A stretch of 64,000 bases of DNA from Lactobacillales bacterium. Lineage in GTDB: Bacteria > Bacillota > Bacilli > Lactobacillales > Streptococcaceae. The translations under genes were made by a program, and so were the position numbers. The stretch is taken from assembly GCA_031261175.1 (NCBI GenBank), contig JAISJW010000021.1, positions 90,109 through 154,108 on the forward strand. The letters run 5' to 3'. Every line of letters starts with the position of its first letter. Position 1 is the stretch's first letter. Positions 17,865 through 27,557 of the stretch are shown one piece after another. The notes under the pieces were generated by a model that ran no database searches, was not told the origin of the DNA, and saw only the letters and a list, made by a program, of their open reading frames with translations.

Positions 17865-18119
17865 TTATTTAGCCAATTTTTTCGCAAGACGTGATTTATC
17901 GCGGCTAGCTTTGTTTTTGTGGATCAAACCTTTTGTTTCAGCTTGGTCGATCGCTTTAGTCGCAGCGGCGAACAATTCTTGAACGTTGTCAGCGTTAGCA
18001 GCAATAGCAGCATCAAATTTCTTGATAGTTGTGCGTAGAGACGCTTTCTTTTCAGAATTTTTTGTGTTAGCAATTTTGCTTGTGCGGTCACGTTTGATTT
18101 GTGATTGAATGTTAGGCAT
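17865..18119 (-). CDS. rpsT: 30S ribosomal protein S20
   Basis: 84-residue basic helical protein binding 16S rRNA in the small subunit. [20 protein letters not shown] and the C-terminal [16 protein letters not shown] are typical of S20. The ATG has GAAAGGAG upstream. It is a single gene with its own terminator, as in many Firmicutes. Confidence 0.95.
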   Translation of the reverse strand: MPNIQSQIKRDRTSKIANTKNSEKKASLRTTIKKFDAAIAANADNVQELFAAATKAIDQAETKGLIHKNKASRDKSRLAKKLAK

Positions 18120-18260
18120 CAGATTTCTCCTTTCGTTGGAATGGCGCGCCCGAGGGACTTCGGGACAACTTTACCATTATACCAAAATTTGCCGAGCGTC
18201 GCAAGTTCTACGTTAGGCAAGTTAAAAACCTCGGCAATTTCGTAATTAGCAAGTCGTTTT

Positions 18261-18386
18261 GGCCCCTAAACGACATGTTTTTGAAATTTGTCCCTCTTTT
18301 TGTCACAAAGGGCTAATATAGATTCTATACTAGCCCTTTTGTGACAAAATATGGGTGTTTTTTGAAAATCGTGTCGTTCAGGGGCC
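18261..18386. repeat. Long two-stem hairpin H3
   Basis: Outer arms GGCCCCT-AACGACA and TGTCGTT-AGGGGCC, an asymmetric internal region, then inner arms TTTTGTCACAAAGGGCTA (18298-18315) and TAGCCCTTTTGTGACAAAA (18331-18349) that extend into the loop. It has the same plan as H8 with compensatory differences. Confidence 0.75.
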
Positions 18387-18410
18387 GCTTGAACAAGTTT
18401 TAAAAATCAT

Positions 18411-18481
18411 TAATCGTATTTAGGGCGATTTTGTTGCAGTTCAAGCGCTGAATTGCAACAAAATCGCGTTAAATACGATTA
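18411..18481. repeat. Hairpin H4 overlapping the stop of the Vga-like gene
   Basis: 33-nt arms (18411-18443 and 18449-18481) with three mismatches and a 5-nt loop. The right arm contains the TAA stop codon of the Vga-like ABC-F gene. Confidence 0.8.
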
Positions 18482-19834
18482 GCGTAATTTATCACGTTCT
18501 ATTTCCCATTTTTTTACATTGATGTTATTTATAAAGGTTTGGTCGTGGCTAACAATTATGACTGCCCCTTCGTAGTTGTTTATAAAACCTTCCAAGGCGA
18601 TAATTGCCTGAATATCTAAGAAGTTTGTCGGCTCATCGAGGATTAGGAAGTTGCTGTCGCTTAGGAGAACTTTCGCAAGGCTAGCTTTCACCAGTTCACC
18701 ACCGCTCAATATTTCAACTTGCTTATCGATTGCATCACGCCTGAAACCCAAAGCTCCTAGAATGTTTCGAGCGGTTTGAATATCTTGTTTAGTGGTTAGC
18801 ATTACGTTTTCAATTATCGATTTTTGTTCGTCAAGATTTTTAAGATTCTGCGCGAAATAAGACATACGAGCTCTCTCGGACGTTTCAATATCGCCGTTCA
18901 TAATTTGTTTTAAGAACGTCGTTTTCCCTGATTTGTTTTCGCCAATCAATACTACCTTTTCACCAAATTGCAATTTCAAATTATCAATTTCAAATAAATC
19001 TTTGACCAGGTGATGCTCAATATTAAAAATAGTTCCTCGCGCGGCATTTGCGTCATCCGTCGAAATCAATTTAATCGGTTTCGCCTTTTTATATTGCTCA
19101 ACTTTTTCCTGATTCTCAATCCGCGACTCAATTGCCTTAGCCTTGCTATTCATCCGCTTTTCTTGCCCGGCAATTCGCCCGCCGAACGCCCGTGCTTTCG
19201 CATCACTTGCGCCCGATTTGATATTCGTCGTATGCTGTAATTTCGCCGCTCGCTCCTTTCGTTTTTGAATTTCAGCTTTCAGCTTTTTCGTTTCCCTTTG
19301 TTGCGCGTTATATTGATTGTTTTGCGCTTCGACCTCTTGTTGTTTAACCGCCAAATAAGTTTCGTAATCATAATTATATTTTTTTATTTGCTGGTTATCA
19401 AATTCGATCACCGCGTCTACCGTTTGCTTCAAAAACTCACGATCATGCGAAACAATTATTGTTAAACCATCTTTGCGCTTCAATCGATTAATTAACCAAT
19501 TAATATTTTTAGTGTCGAGATTGCTCGTCGGCTCATCTAAAATCAGCACCGACGGATCCAGAATTATCGCTTCATTAATCTCGCGTTTGGACTGTTCCCC
19601 TCCACTTTCTTGCGACGTTTCGTGAATCTGCTCAACATAAATCGTCCATTCGTTATTAATTATTTCGCCTTCATATTCATCGTCAAGCCCCGCCAACATC
19701 TTCATCAAAGTTGATTTTCCGCTACCGTTATTCCCAACAATTCCGATTTTCCCACTATCTGACAGCACTATATTTTCACACTTGAACAGCGAATTGCCGC
19801 CGATATTTTTTTCTACCTTTTTAAATTGAATCAT
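18479..19834 (-). CDS. ABC-F ribosome protection protein, Vga/VmlR-like
   Basis: Antibiotic-resistance-type ABC-F ATPase, 451 residues, no membrane domain. Domain 1 has Walker A GNNGSGKST and a very short segment from Q-loop to signature (ETSQESGGEQSKREI), as in Vga proteins. Walker B is LILDEPTSNLD. A long charged linker (about residues 155-240) is the antibiotic-resistance domain that reaches the ribosomal P site. Domain 2 has GENKSGKTT, LSGGELVKASLAKVLL and LILDEPTNFLD. Family members displace lincosamides, streptogramin A and pleuromutilins; the actual spectrum cannot be read here. A 14-codon leader ORF ends 11 nt before the start, and the stop lies inside hairpin H4. Confidence 0.85.
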   Translation of the reverse strand: MIQFKKVEKNIGGNSLFKCENIVLSDSGKIGIVGNNGSGKSTLMKMLAGLDDEYEGEIINNEWTIYVEQIHETSQESGGEQSKREINEAIILDPSVLILDEPTSNLDTKNINWLINRLKRKDGLTIIVSHDREFLKQTVDAVIEFDNQQIKKYNYDYETYLAVKQQEVEAQNNQYNAQQRETKKLKAEIQKRKERAAKLQHTTNIKSGASDAKARAFGGRIAGQEKRMNSKAKAIESRIENQEKVEQYKKAKPIKLISTDDANAARGTIFNIEHHLVKDLFEIDNLKLQFGEKVVLIGENKSGKTTFLKQIMNGDIETSERARMSYFAQNLKNLDEQKSIIENVMLTTKQDIQTARNILGALGFRRDAIDKQVEILSGGELVKASLAKVLLSDSNFLILDEPTNFLDIQAIIALEGFINNYEGAVIIVSHDQTFINNINVKKWEIERDKLR

Positions 19835-19845
19835 TTAATTCCTCG

Positions 19846-19890
19846 CTATTTCTGACTTTGAACTTTACCAGAAATTTCAGTTACGATCAT
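19846..19890 (-). CDS. 14-residue leader peptide between the two ABC-F genes
   Basis: Reads MIVTEISGKVQSQK, then TAG, from ATG at 19890. Its ribosome binding site contains AAGGAGGTGATC, the full complement of the 16S rRNA 3' end, much stronger than that of the following gene. The Shine-Dalgarno of the Vga-like gene (GAGGAA) overlaps the region of this stop codon. This is the layout of a stalling leader peptide that governs translation of a resistance gene. The function is inferred; no known leader family was matched. Confidence 0.6.
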   Translation of the reverse strand: MIVTEISGKVQSQK

Positions 19891-19919
19891 GGCGATCACC
19901 TCCTTCTTTTGAGTCTGAG

Positions 19920-21419
19920 CTAGTTCCTTTTCAACTCGATAACTTCTGCTCCTATATTTTCGATGAACGCGAGGTCGTGCTCGATGATTAGCATCGACGG
20001 CTCAAATTTATTAATTAATTCTTCAATTTGTTCGTGGTTGATTACGTCGAGATAATTCAGCGGCTCGTCCCAGATATAAAGCTCCGCCGGTTCGGCAAGT
20101 GACTTCGCAAGCTCGACCTTTTTTTGCTGACCCATCGACATCTGTTCGATTGGTGTATTGAATACCGCTCGTTCCATTCCGAGTTTTTTTAGATTGGATA
20201 AAAATTGTTCGTAGTCGAGTTTTTTGAGTTCGGCGAATTCGCGCAAAGTTCCGCGATTGTCTTCATATTCTTGGCGGACATAAGAGATTTTTATGCCTTT
20301 AGGAATAAATATTTCTCCTTTTGAATCGCCATCAAATTCATTAATTAAATATTTAATTAACGAAGATTTCCCAGTTCCGTTTGCGCCTTTGATTACAACG
20401 CGCTCGCCCTTATTTACTTTAAAAGTTAGCGGTTGAAATAACGGCGTACCATCATAGGAAAGCTCAACATTTTCACAATTTATTAAATTATGATGGTGCG
20501 AAGGCTGAAAATTAATTTTTAAAGGATCAACGAATTCTAAATCCTTGAGCAGCTTTTCCTTCTCTTCGATTTCATTGTTCATTCGCCGTTCTAAAACCTT
20601 GGATTTCTTCATCATCCGGGCAGCGCGGGCAGCTGTAAATCCATCGTGTCCGGTTCCGCCACTTCCTTTAATATTCGGATTTCCGTAGTTATCCCCCTCG
20701 CGCCCTAGCGACCAATCATGTTTGTCGCTAGCCGTTTTCTTCAGTCGCGATATCTCGCCGCGCAACTTAACGTCTTGTTCCAACTCGAAAGAATCCTGCA
20801 GTTTCTTCTGCTCGTCAAAAGTCGAAAAGTTCCCTTGATACAGCTGGATCTGTGCCTTATTAATCGACACCACGTGATCAACTACTTCATCAACAAAGTG
20901 CCGATCGTGACTAACCACGATAAATCCTTGTTTCTTACGACGCAGATATTCCGCTACCTGCTCCCGTCCTTTAACATCTAAATGGTTCGTCGGCTCATCA
21001 ATCAACGGAAAATTATTTTCATCGACAAATAGTAAACTCAACAACACCTTTGTTTTTTCGCCGCCACTCAAGGTCGCAAACGGCCGCCACAAAACATCTA
21101 AATCAACCCCGAGCAAAGTCAGTTCACGCTCTAATTTCCACTCTTCATATTCTGCCAACTCCTGCAATGCATAACTCGTAAGCTGCTGCGGATCACGAAC
21201 TGCTTGCGGAAAATAAACGAAATCTTGCGCACCGATTATCTCACCTGAAAACTCGACCTGCCCCTGCAAAATCCGCAAAAGCGTCGTCTTCCCGCGCCCG
21301 TTGCGCCCAATCAGGCCCAACTTCCAATCGCTATCAATAATCAAATTTGCGCGATCAAATATCGGCGCGACTTGCCCGTCGTAGGCGAACGTTAAATTTC
21401 TAAATTCTATCTTGGACAT
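19920..21419 (-). CDS. ABC-F ribosome protection protein, Lsa-like
   Basis: 499 residues, close in length and sequence to Lsa(A)/Lsa(E). MSKIEFRNLTFAYDGQ, WKLGLIGRNGRGKTTLLR (Walker A), FATLSGGEKTKVLLSLLF (signature), PLIDEPTNHLD (Walker B), and in domain 2 IKGANGTGKSS, MSMGQQKKVELAKSL and YIWDEPLNYLD. The family protects ribosomes from lincosamides, streptogramin A and pleuromutilins. The open frame runs further upstream, but Lsa homology and AAGGAGG place the start at 21419. It is preceded by a leader of about 205 nt with a tiny ORF and a terminator, and followed in the same operon by the leader peptide and the Vga-like gene. Confidence 0.9.
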   Translation of the reverse strand: MSKIEFRNLTFAYDGQVAPIFDRANLIIDSDWKLGLIGRNGRGKTTLLRILQGQVEFSGEIIGAQDFVYFPQAVRDPQQLTSYALQELAEYEEWKLERELTLLGVDLDVLWRPFATLSGGEKTKVLLSLLFVDENNFPLIDEPTNHLDVKGREQVAEYLRRKKQGFIVVSHDRHFVDEVVDHVVSINKAQIQLYQGNFSTFDEQKKLQDSFELEQDVKLRGEISRLKKTASDKHDWSLGREGDNYGNPNIKGSGGTGHDGFTAARAARMMKKSKVLERRMNNEIEEKEKLLKDLEFVDPLKINFQPSHHHNLINCENVELSYDGTPLFQPLTFKVNKGERVVIKGANGTGKSSLIKYLINEFDGDSKGEIFIPKGIKISYVRQEYEDNRGTLREFAELKKLDYEQFLSNLKKLGMERAVFNTPIEQMSMGQQKKVELAKSLAEPAELYIWDEPLNYLDVINHEQIEELINKFEPSMLIIEHDLAFIENIGAEVIELKRN

Positions 21420-21436
21420 AAATACCTCCTTGTCCA

Positions 21437-21473
21437 TACAAAAATGGACCAATCCTTTACAGAAATTGGCCCA
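21437..21473 (-). terminator. Attenuator-like terminator in the lsa leader
   Basis: Minus-strand TGGGCCAAT / ATTGGTCCA stem followed by TTTTTG, ending about 18 nt before the lsa start. A terminator upstream of the gene it precedes suggests transcription attenuation. Confidence 0.7.
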
Positions 21474-21587
21474 TCGATAGAATGCGGGTATCCGCCTACT
21501 AAACCGAACAAAAGCCAATCTCGAAATTCGCGCAATTCTCCCTACCCGTGGCAAGTGAAAAGCATTACGAATTTCCAACGATTAGAC

Positions 21588-21599
21588 TTATTTGTTCAT
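21588..21599 (-). CDS. Three-codon ORF (MNK) in the lsa leader
   Basis: ATG AAC AAA TAA behind AGGGGGTACC, early in the leader. Very short ORFs upstream of attenuators control some resistance ABC-F genes by drug-induced stalling. Possible but unproven here. Confidence 0.4.
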   Translation of the reverse strand: MNK

Positions 21600-21633
21600 T
21601 TCGGCAGGTACCCCCTAGTGATTTGATAAATAA

Positions 21634-21642
21634 ATTATAACA
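21634..21642 (-). promoter_or_regulatory. Extended -10 promoter of the lsa-vga operon
   Basis: Minus-strand TGTTATAAT, giving a transcript leader of about 205 nt before lsa. Confidence 0.6.
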
Positions 21643-21646
21643 CATC

Positions 21647-21779
21647 TGACTCAAAATAACCACTTTTCTTTAAAAATGCCCCTATTTTGGACAGTTTGAG
21701 TACATATAGATTTCACATGTACTCAAACTGTCCAAAACAGGGTCGAAATTCAAAGTTTTCGGTCATTTGGAGCTAGTTC
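21647..21779. repeat. Long two-stem hairpin H5
   Basis: Inner arms 21680-21705 and 21717-21742 pair with one mismatch over 26 bp (core AGTTTGAGTACAT). The outer arms are imperfect and reach the DUF1831 stop. About 90 nt are nearly identical to H6 at 35.6 kb. Confidence 0.75.
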
Positions 21780-22111
21780 TTAGCGAACACTCCGCGTTCG
21801 ATGAATCCGTCCATCATAAAGTAGAACTTGTCAGCTACCATTTCGTGGTTGCCATCGAAGATGTCGACCGTTTTCAAGCCGTTAGGTGTTGTAACTTTCA
21901 TTCTGAATCCGCTCAAGTCACCTTCAACCATAATTTCAAGTTTGAAGTCTTCTTTTGAAGTCGGTAACGGTTTGATTGCGCGAACTAATTTGAAGTTCCC
22001 CGCTTTCGTTTCTTCGAAGCCCACGTCTTTAAGCAGGAAGCGCTTAACGTCTGCTCCCAACGTGTACGTGAACTCACTGTTTTCTAATTTTACCTCTTTT
22101 GCAAAAGCCAT
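21773..22111 (-). CDS. DUF1831 family protein
   Basis: 112-residue small cytoplasmic protein of the DUF1831 family, whose members in Lactobacillales sit next to cysteine desulfurase genes, as here. The start lies one base after the cysteine desulfurase stop (TAAAATG), so the two are translationally coupled. No catalytic motif is visible. A role in sulfur transfer or tRNA thiolation is suggested only by this conserved neighbourhood. Confidence 0.75.
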   Translation of the reverse strand: MAFAKEVKLENSEFTYTLGADVKRFLLKDVGFEETKAGNFKLVRAIKPLPTSKEDFKLEIMVEGDLSGFRMKVTTPNGLKTVDIFDGNHEMVADKFYFMMDGFIERGVFAKN

Positions 22112-22112
22112 T

Positions 22113-23141
22113 TTAATTCCCTCTCATTCGACTAATTATTTTTTTTAATTTCTTAACAAATTCCACAACTTCGGCATCCGTATTATATTTCGAAAAACTA
22201 ATCCGAATACTCTCGCTCGCCGCAACGTCACTCAGCCCCATATTTTTCAGGACCCGACTGGCTTTAAGAGCTCCAGCACTACAGGCACTCCCAGCGCTAA
22301 TATAAATCTCTTCGAGATCAAGATTGGCAAGTAAGCGGTCGTTTTTAACGCCCGCTAAGCGCAAATTCACCGTTTTCTCAACTGAATTTTCGCTCGAATT
22401 AAGTTCAAACTCGATTTCGTTTTTATTTAATTCTTCAATTAATTTTGCTTTTAATCCTAATTTCGGAAGTGATTCTAAAGCTAACGTACTAGCATAGATA
22501 CCGACAACATCTTGCGTACCGCTGATTAAGCCAGATTCCTGACCGCCACCTGCGATCAACGTTTTCAAGTGATGACCTTTTTTGATGTATAGCGCTCCCA
22601 CACCTTTTAGGCCATGAATTTTATGAAGCGATAAACTTAGAAAATCAACGTTTAATTTACGGACATCGATGTCGATAGCCCCTATCGCTTGAACAGCATC
22701 GATGTGAACTAGCACACCTTCAGGTCGCTCACTCAACAACTCCTCAACCGGTAAAATTTCGCCAGTTTCGTTGTTAACATACATCATACTTACAAGCTCC
22801 GTATCAGGCGTAATTGCACCCAACACTTCGCTCGGCCGAAATTTATTTTCGACGATTTCATCCACACTCGGGTGTTCAATATCGCTCGAAATAATATGCT
22901 CAAAACTTTTCAAAACTAAATTGTTCGCAGCCGATGCGCTCGGCGTAAAAACTATTTCACTCTCATCCGCCCCGATGAACGCTGCGACATTGCGTCGCGC
23001 TTCGTTTAATAAAAACTTAGCATCGCGTCCTAATTTATGTAAAGACGAAGAATTTCCGTAGACGTCCAAATGCGAAATCAAAGCATCTTTAACTCGTGGA
23101 TCAAGTTCGGTTGTCGCTGCATTATCAAAGTAAATACTCAT
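22113..23141 (-). CDS. Cysteine desulfurase (NifS/IscS family)
   Basis: PLP enzyme that removes sulfur from cysteine for tRNA thiolation or Fe-S assembly, 342 residues, slightly shorter than IscS (about 380-400). YFDNAATTELDP opens the protein. SLHKIHGLKGVGALYI carries the PLP lysine, and SAGSACSAGALKAS carries the catalytic cysteine (about residue 285). The start overlaps the ftsK stop by one base, with GGAGG inside ftsK. In Gram-positives a copy in this setting usually feeds ThiI or MnmA rather than the SUF system. Confidence 0.92.
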   Translation of the reverse strand: MSIYFDNAATTELDPRVKDALISHLDVYGNSSSLHKLGRDAKFLLNEARRNVAAFIGADESEIVFTPSASAANNLVLKSFEHIISSDIEHPSVDEIVENKFRPSEVLGAITPDTELVSMMYVNNETGEILPVEELLSERPEGVLVHIDAVQAIGAIDIDVRKLNVDFLSLSLHKIHGLKGVGALYIKKGHHLKTLIAGGGQESGLISGTQDVVGIYASTLALESLPKLGLKAKLIEELNKNEIEFELNSSENSVEKTVNLRLAGVKNDRLLANLDLEEIYISAGSACSAGALKASRVLKNMGLSDVAASESIRISFSKYNTDAEVVEFVKKLKKIISRMRGN

Positions 23142-25777
23142 TAATATTCAGCCTCCGCATCATCAACTAGACTCAGCTGTTCGTTCTTTCCGACCAACAC
23201 CTCGCGCGGTTTGTTTCCGATAGCTGGCGAGATAATCCCTGCTTCTTCAAGCTCGTCCACAATGCGCGCCGCTCGGTTATAGCCGACCCGGAACTTGCGT
23301 TGTAACAACGAAGTCGAAGCTTTTTGCTGCTCGATAAACAGCGCCTTAGCCTCTTCGAACAATTCGTCCTGCTCGTATTCGCCCGAAGAACCGTCGCTCG
23401 AATTGCCCGCAGTAGTCTCCGCCTCACTAACTTCCATGCTTTCCATATATTGAACCTCGTGCTGCGATTTAACAAAATCAACCACACGCCCAACTTCGTC
23501 ATCGCCGATAAAGGCGCCCTGAATCCGAATCGGTTTATTTTCGCCAATCGGCATAAACAGCATATCGCCACGCCCGAGCAATTTCTCGGCACCATTCATA
23601 TCAAGAATCGTGCGCGAATCCACCCCACTCGAAACCGCGAAGGCAATTCGACTCGGCACATTCGCCTTGATTAGCCCAGTGATAACATCAACTGATGGAC
23701 GTTGCGTTGCAAGAATCATGTGAATCCCCGCCGCCCGCGCCTTCTGCGCTAAGCGAATAATCGCGTCTTCGACTTGGTTTCCGCTAGCCATCATCAAATC
23801 GGCTAACTCATCAACGATAACTACTATATAAGGAAGTGTTGCGTAATCTTCGCCGTTTTCCATGTTCCTTTTATTTATATAACTATTATAAGCTTCAATA
23901 TTGCGCGTGCCAGTAGTCGCAAACAACTCGTAACGTTCTTCCATCTTCGCAACGACTTTTTGCAGCGCACCCGCAGCCTTCTTAGCGTTGGTTACAACTG
24001 GCGTCATCAAGTGCCCGATGTCGTTATACATCGAAAGCTCAACCATTTTCGGATCAATCATCAACATCTTGACTTCGTTCGGTTTAGCTTTCATCAGGAT
24101 GCTCGTAATAATCGTGTTGATACAAACCGACTTCCCGCTACCCGTCGAACCTGCGACAAGCAAGTGAGGCATCTTAGTCAAATCCGCACAGCGAACTCGA
24201 CCCGAAACGTCACGTCCAAGAGGAACTTCCAAAAGCCCGTGTGCGTTCTTAACCGCATCAGCTATCGTTTCAAAGTAAGTAACGCTCGCCGTTGTCGCAT
24301 TCGGAACTTCAATTCCGACCAACGGTTTCCCAGGAATCGGCGCTTCGATGCGGACATCCTTCGCCGCCAAAGCCAATGAAATATCATCAGCCAAAGAAGT
24401 AATTCGGCTAACCTTAACCCCAACCGCTGGTTGAAGTTCATATTTTGTGACCGAAGGCCCCATCTTCATATCGACCACGCGCACTTCAACTCCGAAGCTG
24501 CGCAACGTATCTTCTAAAACTTTCGCTTTTGCGACCGCGTTCTGATGCTCGCTCGACATATCAATTTTCTCCGGTCGATCAAGCAAAGCCAGGCTCGGCA
24601 ATTTATAATTAACCAACTTTTCAGGCTCGTCGTATTCTTTTAATTGAACATCCTCGACCGGCCCGTTATCAGGTTCAACTTCAGCCACCGGCGCAGCCGC
24701 CACTTGCCGAAGCTCTTCTGGCACTTCGAAGTCGTGCATCGTGTCTTCTAAAACGGAATGCGCTTCGACAATCTCAACGCCCCCCGCCAAATGCTGCGAG
24801 TTCAAAATCGAGTCCTCGTCGAAGAAATTCGTGTTGATCAACGTGTTGTATTCCGTGTCGTTGTTATAAAAACTCGGCACCATGTCGTCCGGCTTGTAGC
24901 TCGTCACGCCCGTCAGCGACGCATAAACGCCCATCTGCTCGGCACTATAAGCATCCCCGGCAAATCCGTCGCCCGAATAATCGCGGGCATCCCAAACGTC
25001 CCCGGCACGCATCGCCTTCTCGCGCGCTTCTTCTTCAAGTCGCGCCTGCTCTTTCTTGTGCGCCTCGTGCAATTCCTGCGCCTTTTCCTGCTCAACAAGC
25101 TCACGCAGCCGCGCCTCTTTTTGCTCCATCGCACTTTCGCGCGCCTGTTCCTTCTCGTCGATCACCGCGCCCAACTTGCCTTTAAGATCAAGCGCCTTAA
25201 ACGGCAGAACGTTGTAAATGCCTGTGAAAAGCAAAATGATGGCAAGTCCAATTGTCCCTGGCAAAGCGAGCAAGACGTAGGTTATGTGGAACAGTCCCGC
25301 CCCAATCAGACCTCCGCCCGTGTGGTGAGCGCTACTGAAAGTTTTTAGGTTGTCAATCAAAAATTCAAGCGTCTTCGTCATCAAACTTGGCGCGTCGATA
25401 TCGTGTTCGATAAACATGATGATTTCAAGCGCAAGCGTAATCCCAAGCGTTAAACAGATAATTCCGATAACCATGCTTAGTTTCGGTCTGAATTTTCCGA
25501 TATTTATCACTTGAATGGCCCAACCGAAGATGATTGCGACTGCTGCAATGATATAGGTTTCGCCGAACGCAAAGCTCATCAGGTTCGCGACAGTTACGCC
25601 GAGCAAGCCTAGTTGGAAAATCCCAACTAGCATAATCAAAGTCGTAATAAAGGCTGCGATTAAAATTTTCTGCAGACGTTTTTTCTCCGCCCGCGCCTGA
25701 AGCTCGCCTTTAGACGGCCGCCCCGGCTTTTTAGCGGCCGGTTTCGCCTTAGGTGTTACTTTTTTATTTTTAGCCAC
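23141..25777 (-). CDS. ftsK: DNA translocase FtsK/SpoIIIE
   Basis: Septal DNA pump that clears chromosomes during division. The 878-residue protein has four membrane helices (about residues 38-185), a charged Glu/Lys-rich linker, the motor with Walker [15 protein letters not shown] and Walker [12 protein letters not shown], and a C-terminal winged-helix gamma domain ([26 protein letters not shown]) that reads orienting sequences. GTG start with AAGGAG. Unusual: the first 37 residues are Lys/Ala/Pro-rich with an AT-hook-like [17 protein letters not shown], similar to repeats in the tail of GlgA at 41.5 kb. Confidence 0.95.
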   Translation of the reverse strand: MAKNKKVTPKAKPAAKKPGRPSKGELQARAEKKRLQKILIAAFITTLIMLVGIFQLGLLGVTVANLMSFAFGETYIIAAVAIIFGWAIQVINIGKFRPKLSMVIGIICLTLGITLALEIIMFIEHDIDAPSLMTKTLEFLIDNLKTFSSAHHTGGGLIGAGLFHITYVLLALPGTIGLAIILLFTGIYNVLPFKALDLKGKLGAVIDEKEQARESAMEQKEARLRELVEQEKAQELHEAHKKEQARLEEEAREKAMRAGDVWDARDYSGDGFAGDAYSAEQMGVYASLTGVTSYKPDDMVPSFYNNDTEYNTLINTNFFDEDSILNSQHLAGGVEIVEAHSVLEDTMHDFEVPEELRQVAAAPVAEVEPDNGPVEDVQLKEYDEPEKLVNYKLPSLALLDRPEKIDMSSEHQNAVAKAKVLEDTLRSFGVEVRVVDMKMGPSVTKYELQPAVGVKVSRITSLADDISLALAAKDVRIEAPIPGKPLVGIEVPNATTASVTYFETIADAVKNAHGLLEVPLGRDVSGRVRCADLTKMPHLLVAGSTGSGKSVCINTIITSILMKAKPNEVKMLMIDPKMVELSMYNDIGHLMTPVVTNAKKAAGALQKVVAKMEERYELFATTGTRNIEAYNSYINKRNMENGEDYATLPYIVVIVDELADLMMASGNQVEDAIIRLAQKARAAGIHMILATQRPSVDVITGLIKANVPSRIAFAVSSGVDSRTILDMNGAEKLLGRGDMLFMPIGENKPIRIQGAFIGDDEVGRVVDFVKSQHEVQYMESMEVSEAETTAGNSSDGSSGEYEQDELFEEAKALFIEQQKASTSLLQRKFRVGYNRAARIVDELEEAGIISPAIGNKPREVLVGKNEQLSLVDDAEAEY

Positions 25778-25819
25778 GTAATAGGCTCCTTAATGTTTTT
25801 TGAGGTTTATACAATAACA

Positions 25820-25845
25820 GGCTAGAGTTTTCACCCTAGCCGGTT
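25820..25845 (-). terminator. Probable terminator after tRNA-Lys
   Basis: Minus-strand GGCTAGGGTGAAAACTCTAGCC stem-loop about 30 nt after the tRNA, with only a weak T-run. Confidence 0.4.
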
Positions 25846-25873
25846 GCGGGCTTAATTGCCCAGATTTTTTGGA

Positions 25874-25946
<73 letters not shown>

Positions 25947-26062
25947 AATACAAGAGATATTTTAACATGAGAGCTCTTACAATGCAAGGTTTTAAGGGAA
26001 AATTTACGATTTTTTTGAGTCGTGTTATAATAGGTAAGATAGATTTTGAAAGGTTAGGTTTT

Positions 26063-27490
26063 ATGATTCCGTTTACTGAAGATTCGAAGGTCCAAAAGCG
26101 CCGGTGGATTATTTTGTCCATCGTTTGTATGTGCACATTTATGAGTTGTCTCGATGGCTCGATCGTTAATATCGCGATGCCCGACATCCAGCGCGAGCTC
26201 CACGTTGACACCAATCAGGTACAGTGGATCGTGTCGATTTACCTGATCGTCTGCTGCTCGACGCTAGTGCTTTTTGGCAAGTTGGGTGATAGCCTCGGAA
26301 AAATCAAAATTTTGAAGCTCGGGAATCTGTTATTTGTTGCTGGTTCGCTAATGTGCGCGTTATCTGGAAATTTGCTTTTTCTATTGATTGCCCGCGTTCT
26401 GCAAGGGATTGGCGCTTCGATGCCGATGGCGACTAACTCAGGGATTATTACCGAGATTTTCAAAAAAGAAGAACGAGGACGCGCTTTGAGTCTGATTGGC
26501 GTTTTCGTCTCTCTTGGGTTGATTGTCGGGCCGGGGATTGGCGGGATTCTGCTGAGCCTGTTCTCGTGGCAAGCTATCTTTATGATCAACGTGCCGATTG
26601 GGATTGTGTTGTTCTTGGTTGGTCAGTTCGTTCTGCCGGCTGACCGCTCGAAAACGCACGAGAAAATCGATTGGGCTTCGTTTGTCTTTTGGAGTTTGAC
26701 GATTGTCTTCTTCTTTGGAACTCTGTTCACTTTGCAGGATTCTGGATGGCGCACGCCTTTACTCGTACCTTTAGTTGTCGCGTTCGTTGTCGGAATCGGC
26801 GGCTTCATCGCTTTAGAGTTAAAAGAGAAACAACAGCTTATTGATTTGTCGATGTTCAAAAATCGCAATTTCTCGCACGGTTTATTTGCCGGCGTGTTGT
26901 TGTTTACGGCACTCTTCTTCAATAATTTAATCTTCCCGTTTTATTTACAGGAAACCAACCATATCACTGAAATGCACGCTGGAATTTTGATGATGATTTT
27001 CCCGATGTCGATGGTCGTCTTCGCGCCAATTAGCGGGATGTTGACTGACAAGTTGAACCCGCGCGCTTTGACTCAATTCGGTCTAGCGCTAGTTATCGCT
27101 GGCTTCTCGATGTATTGCATCTTTGGTCTGAAAATTTCAATTCCGTTATTTGTTGTCGCGGCTTTGTTACAAGGTTGCGGAAATGCCTTCTTCTCAACGC
27201 CTAACAACACGATTGTTATGAGTTCAGTTGAACCTCAGGACTACGGAATCGCGTCGTCTTTACTAGCCCTATCGCGTAACCTAGGCTCAACTATCGGTTC
27301 AGTCGTTGCGACCTCTGCCCTATTCGGTGCAATGTCGTTATTCTTAGGCCATTCGACGAAAACCTACATCGAAGATCGTCCAGACGTCTTCGTAAACGGA
27401 ATGCGCGTCGCCTTTATCATCGCGGCTGCGATTTCAATTGCCGCTCTGGTTCTTGTTTCGACGGTCAACGTTAAAGTTCGTAAAAAATAA
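26063..27490 (+). CDS. MFS drug:H+ antiporter, DHA2 (14-helix) family
   Basis: Predicted multidrug exporter of 475 residues with about 14 hydrophobic segments. Motif A is LFGKLGDSLGK, motif C is LGLIVGPGIGG, and the DHA2 start is FMSCLDGSIVNIAMPDIQREL. The frame is open upstream, but the ATG at 26063 follows GAAAGGTTAGG and the conserved N-terminus starts there. A -10 (TATAAT, about 26026-26031) gives a leader of about 30 nt. First of three plus-strand genes in a mainly minus-strand region. Confidence 0.88.
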   Translation: MIPFTEDSKVQKRRWIILSIVCMCTFMSCLDGSIVNIAMPDIQRELHVDTNQVQWIVSIYLIVCCSTLVLFGKLGDSLGKIKILKLGNLLFVAGSLMCALSGNLLFLLIARVLQGIGASMPMATNSGIITEIFKKEERGRALSLIGVFVSLGLIVGPGIGGILLSLFSWQAIFMINVPIGIVLFLVGQFVLPADRSKTHEKIDWASFVFWSLTIVFFFGTLFTLQDSGWRTPLLVPLVVAFVVGIGGFIALELKEKQQLIDLSMFKNRNFSHGLFAGVLLFTALFFNNLIFPFYLQETNHITEMHAGILMMIFPMSMVVFAPISGMLTDKLNPRALTQFGLALVIAGFSMYCIFGLKISIPLFVVAALLQGCGNAFFSTPNNTIVMSSVEPQDYGIASSLLALSRNLGSTIGSVVATSALFGAMSLFLGHSTKTYIEDRPDVFVNGMRVAFIIAAAISIAALVLVSTVNVKVRKK

Positions 27491-27557
27491 AATTTGCAAT
27501 ATAATTTGCCACGCACCCCTTGTTCGTTCTATAATGGAAGAATAAGGGGGTGTTTTT

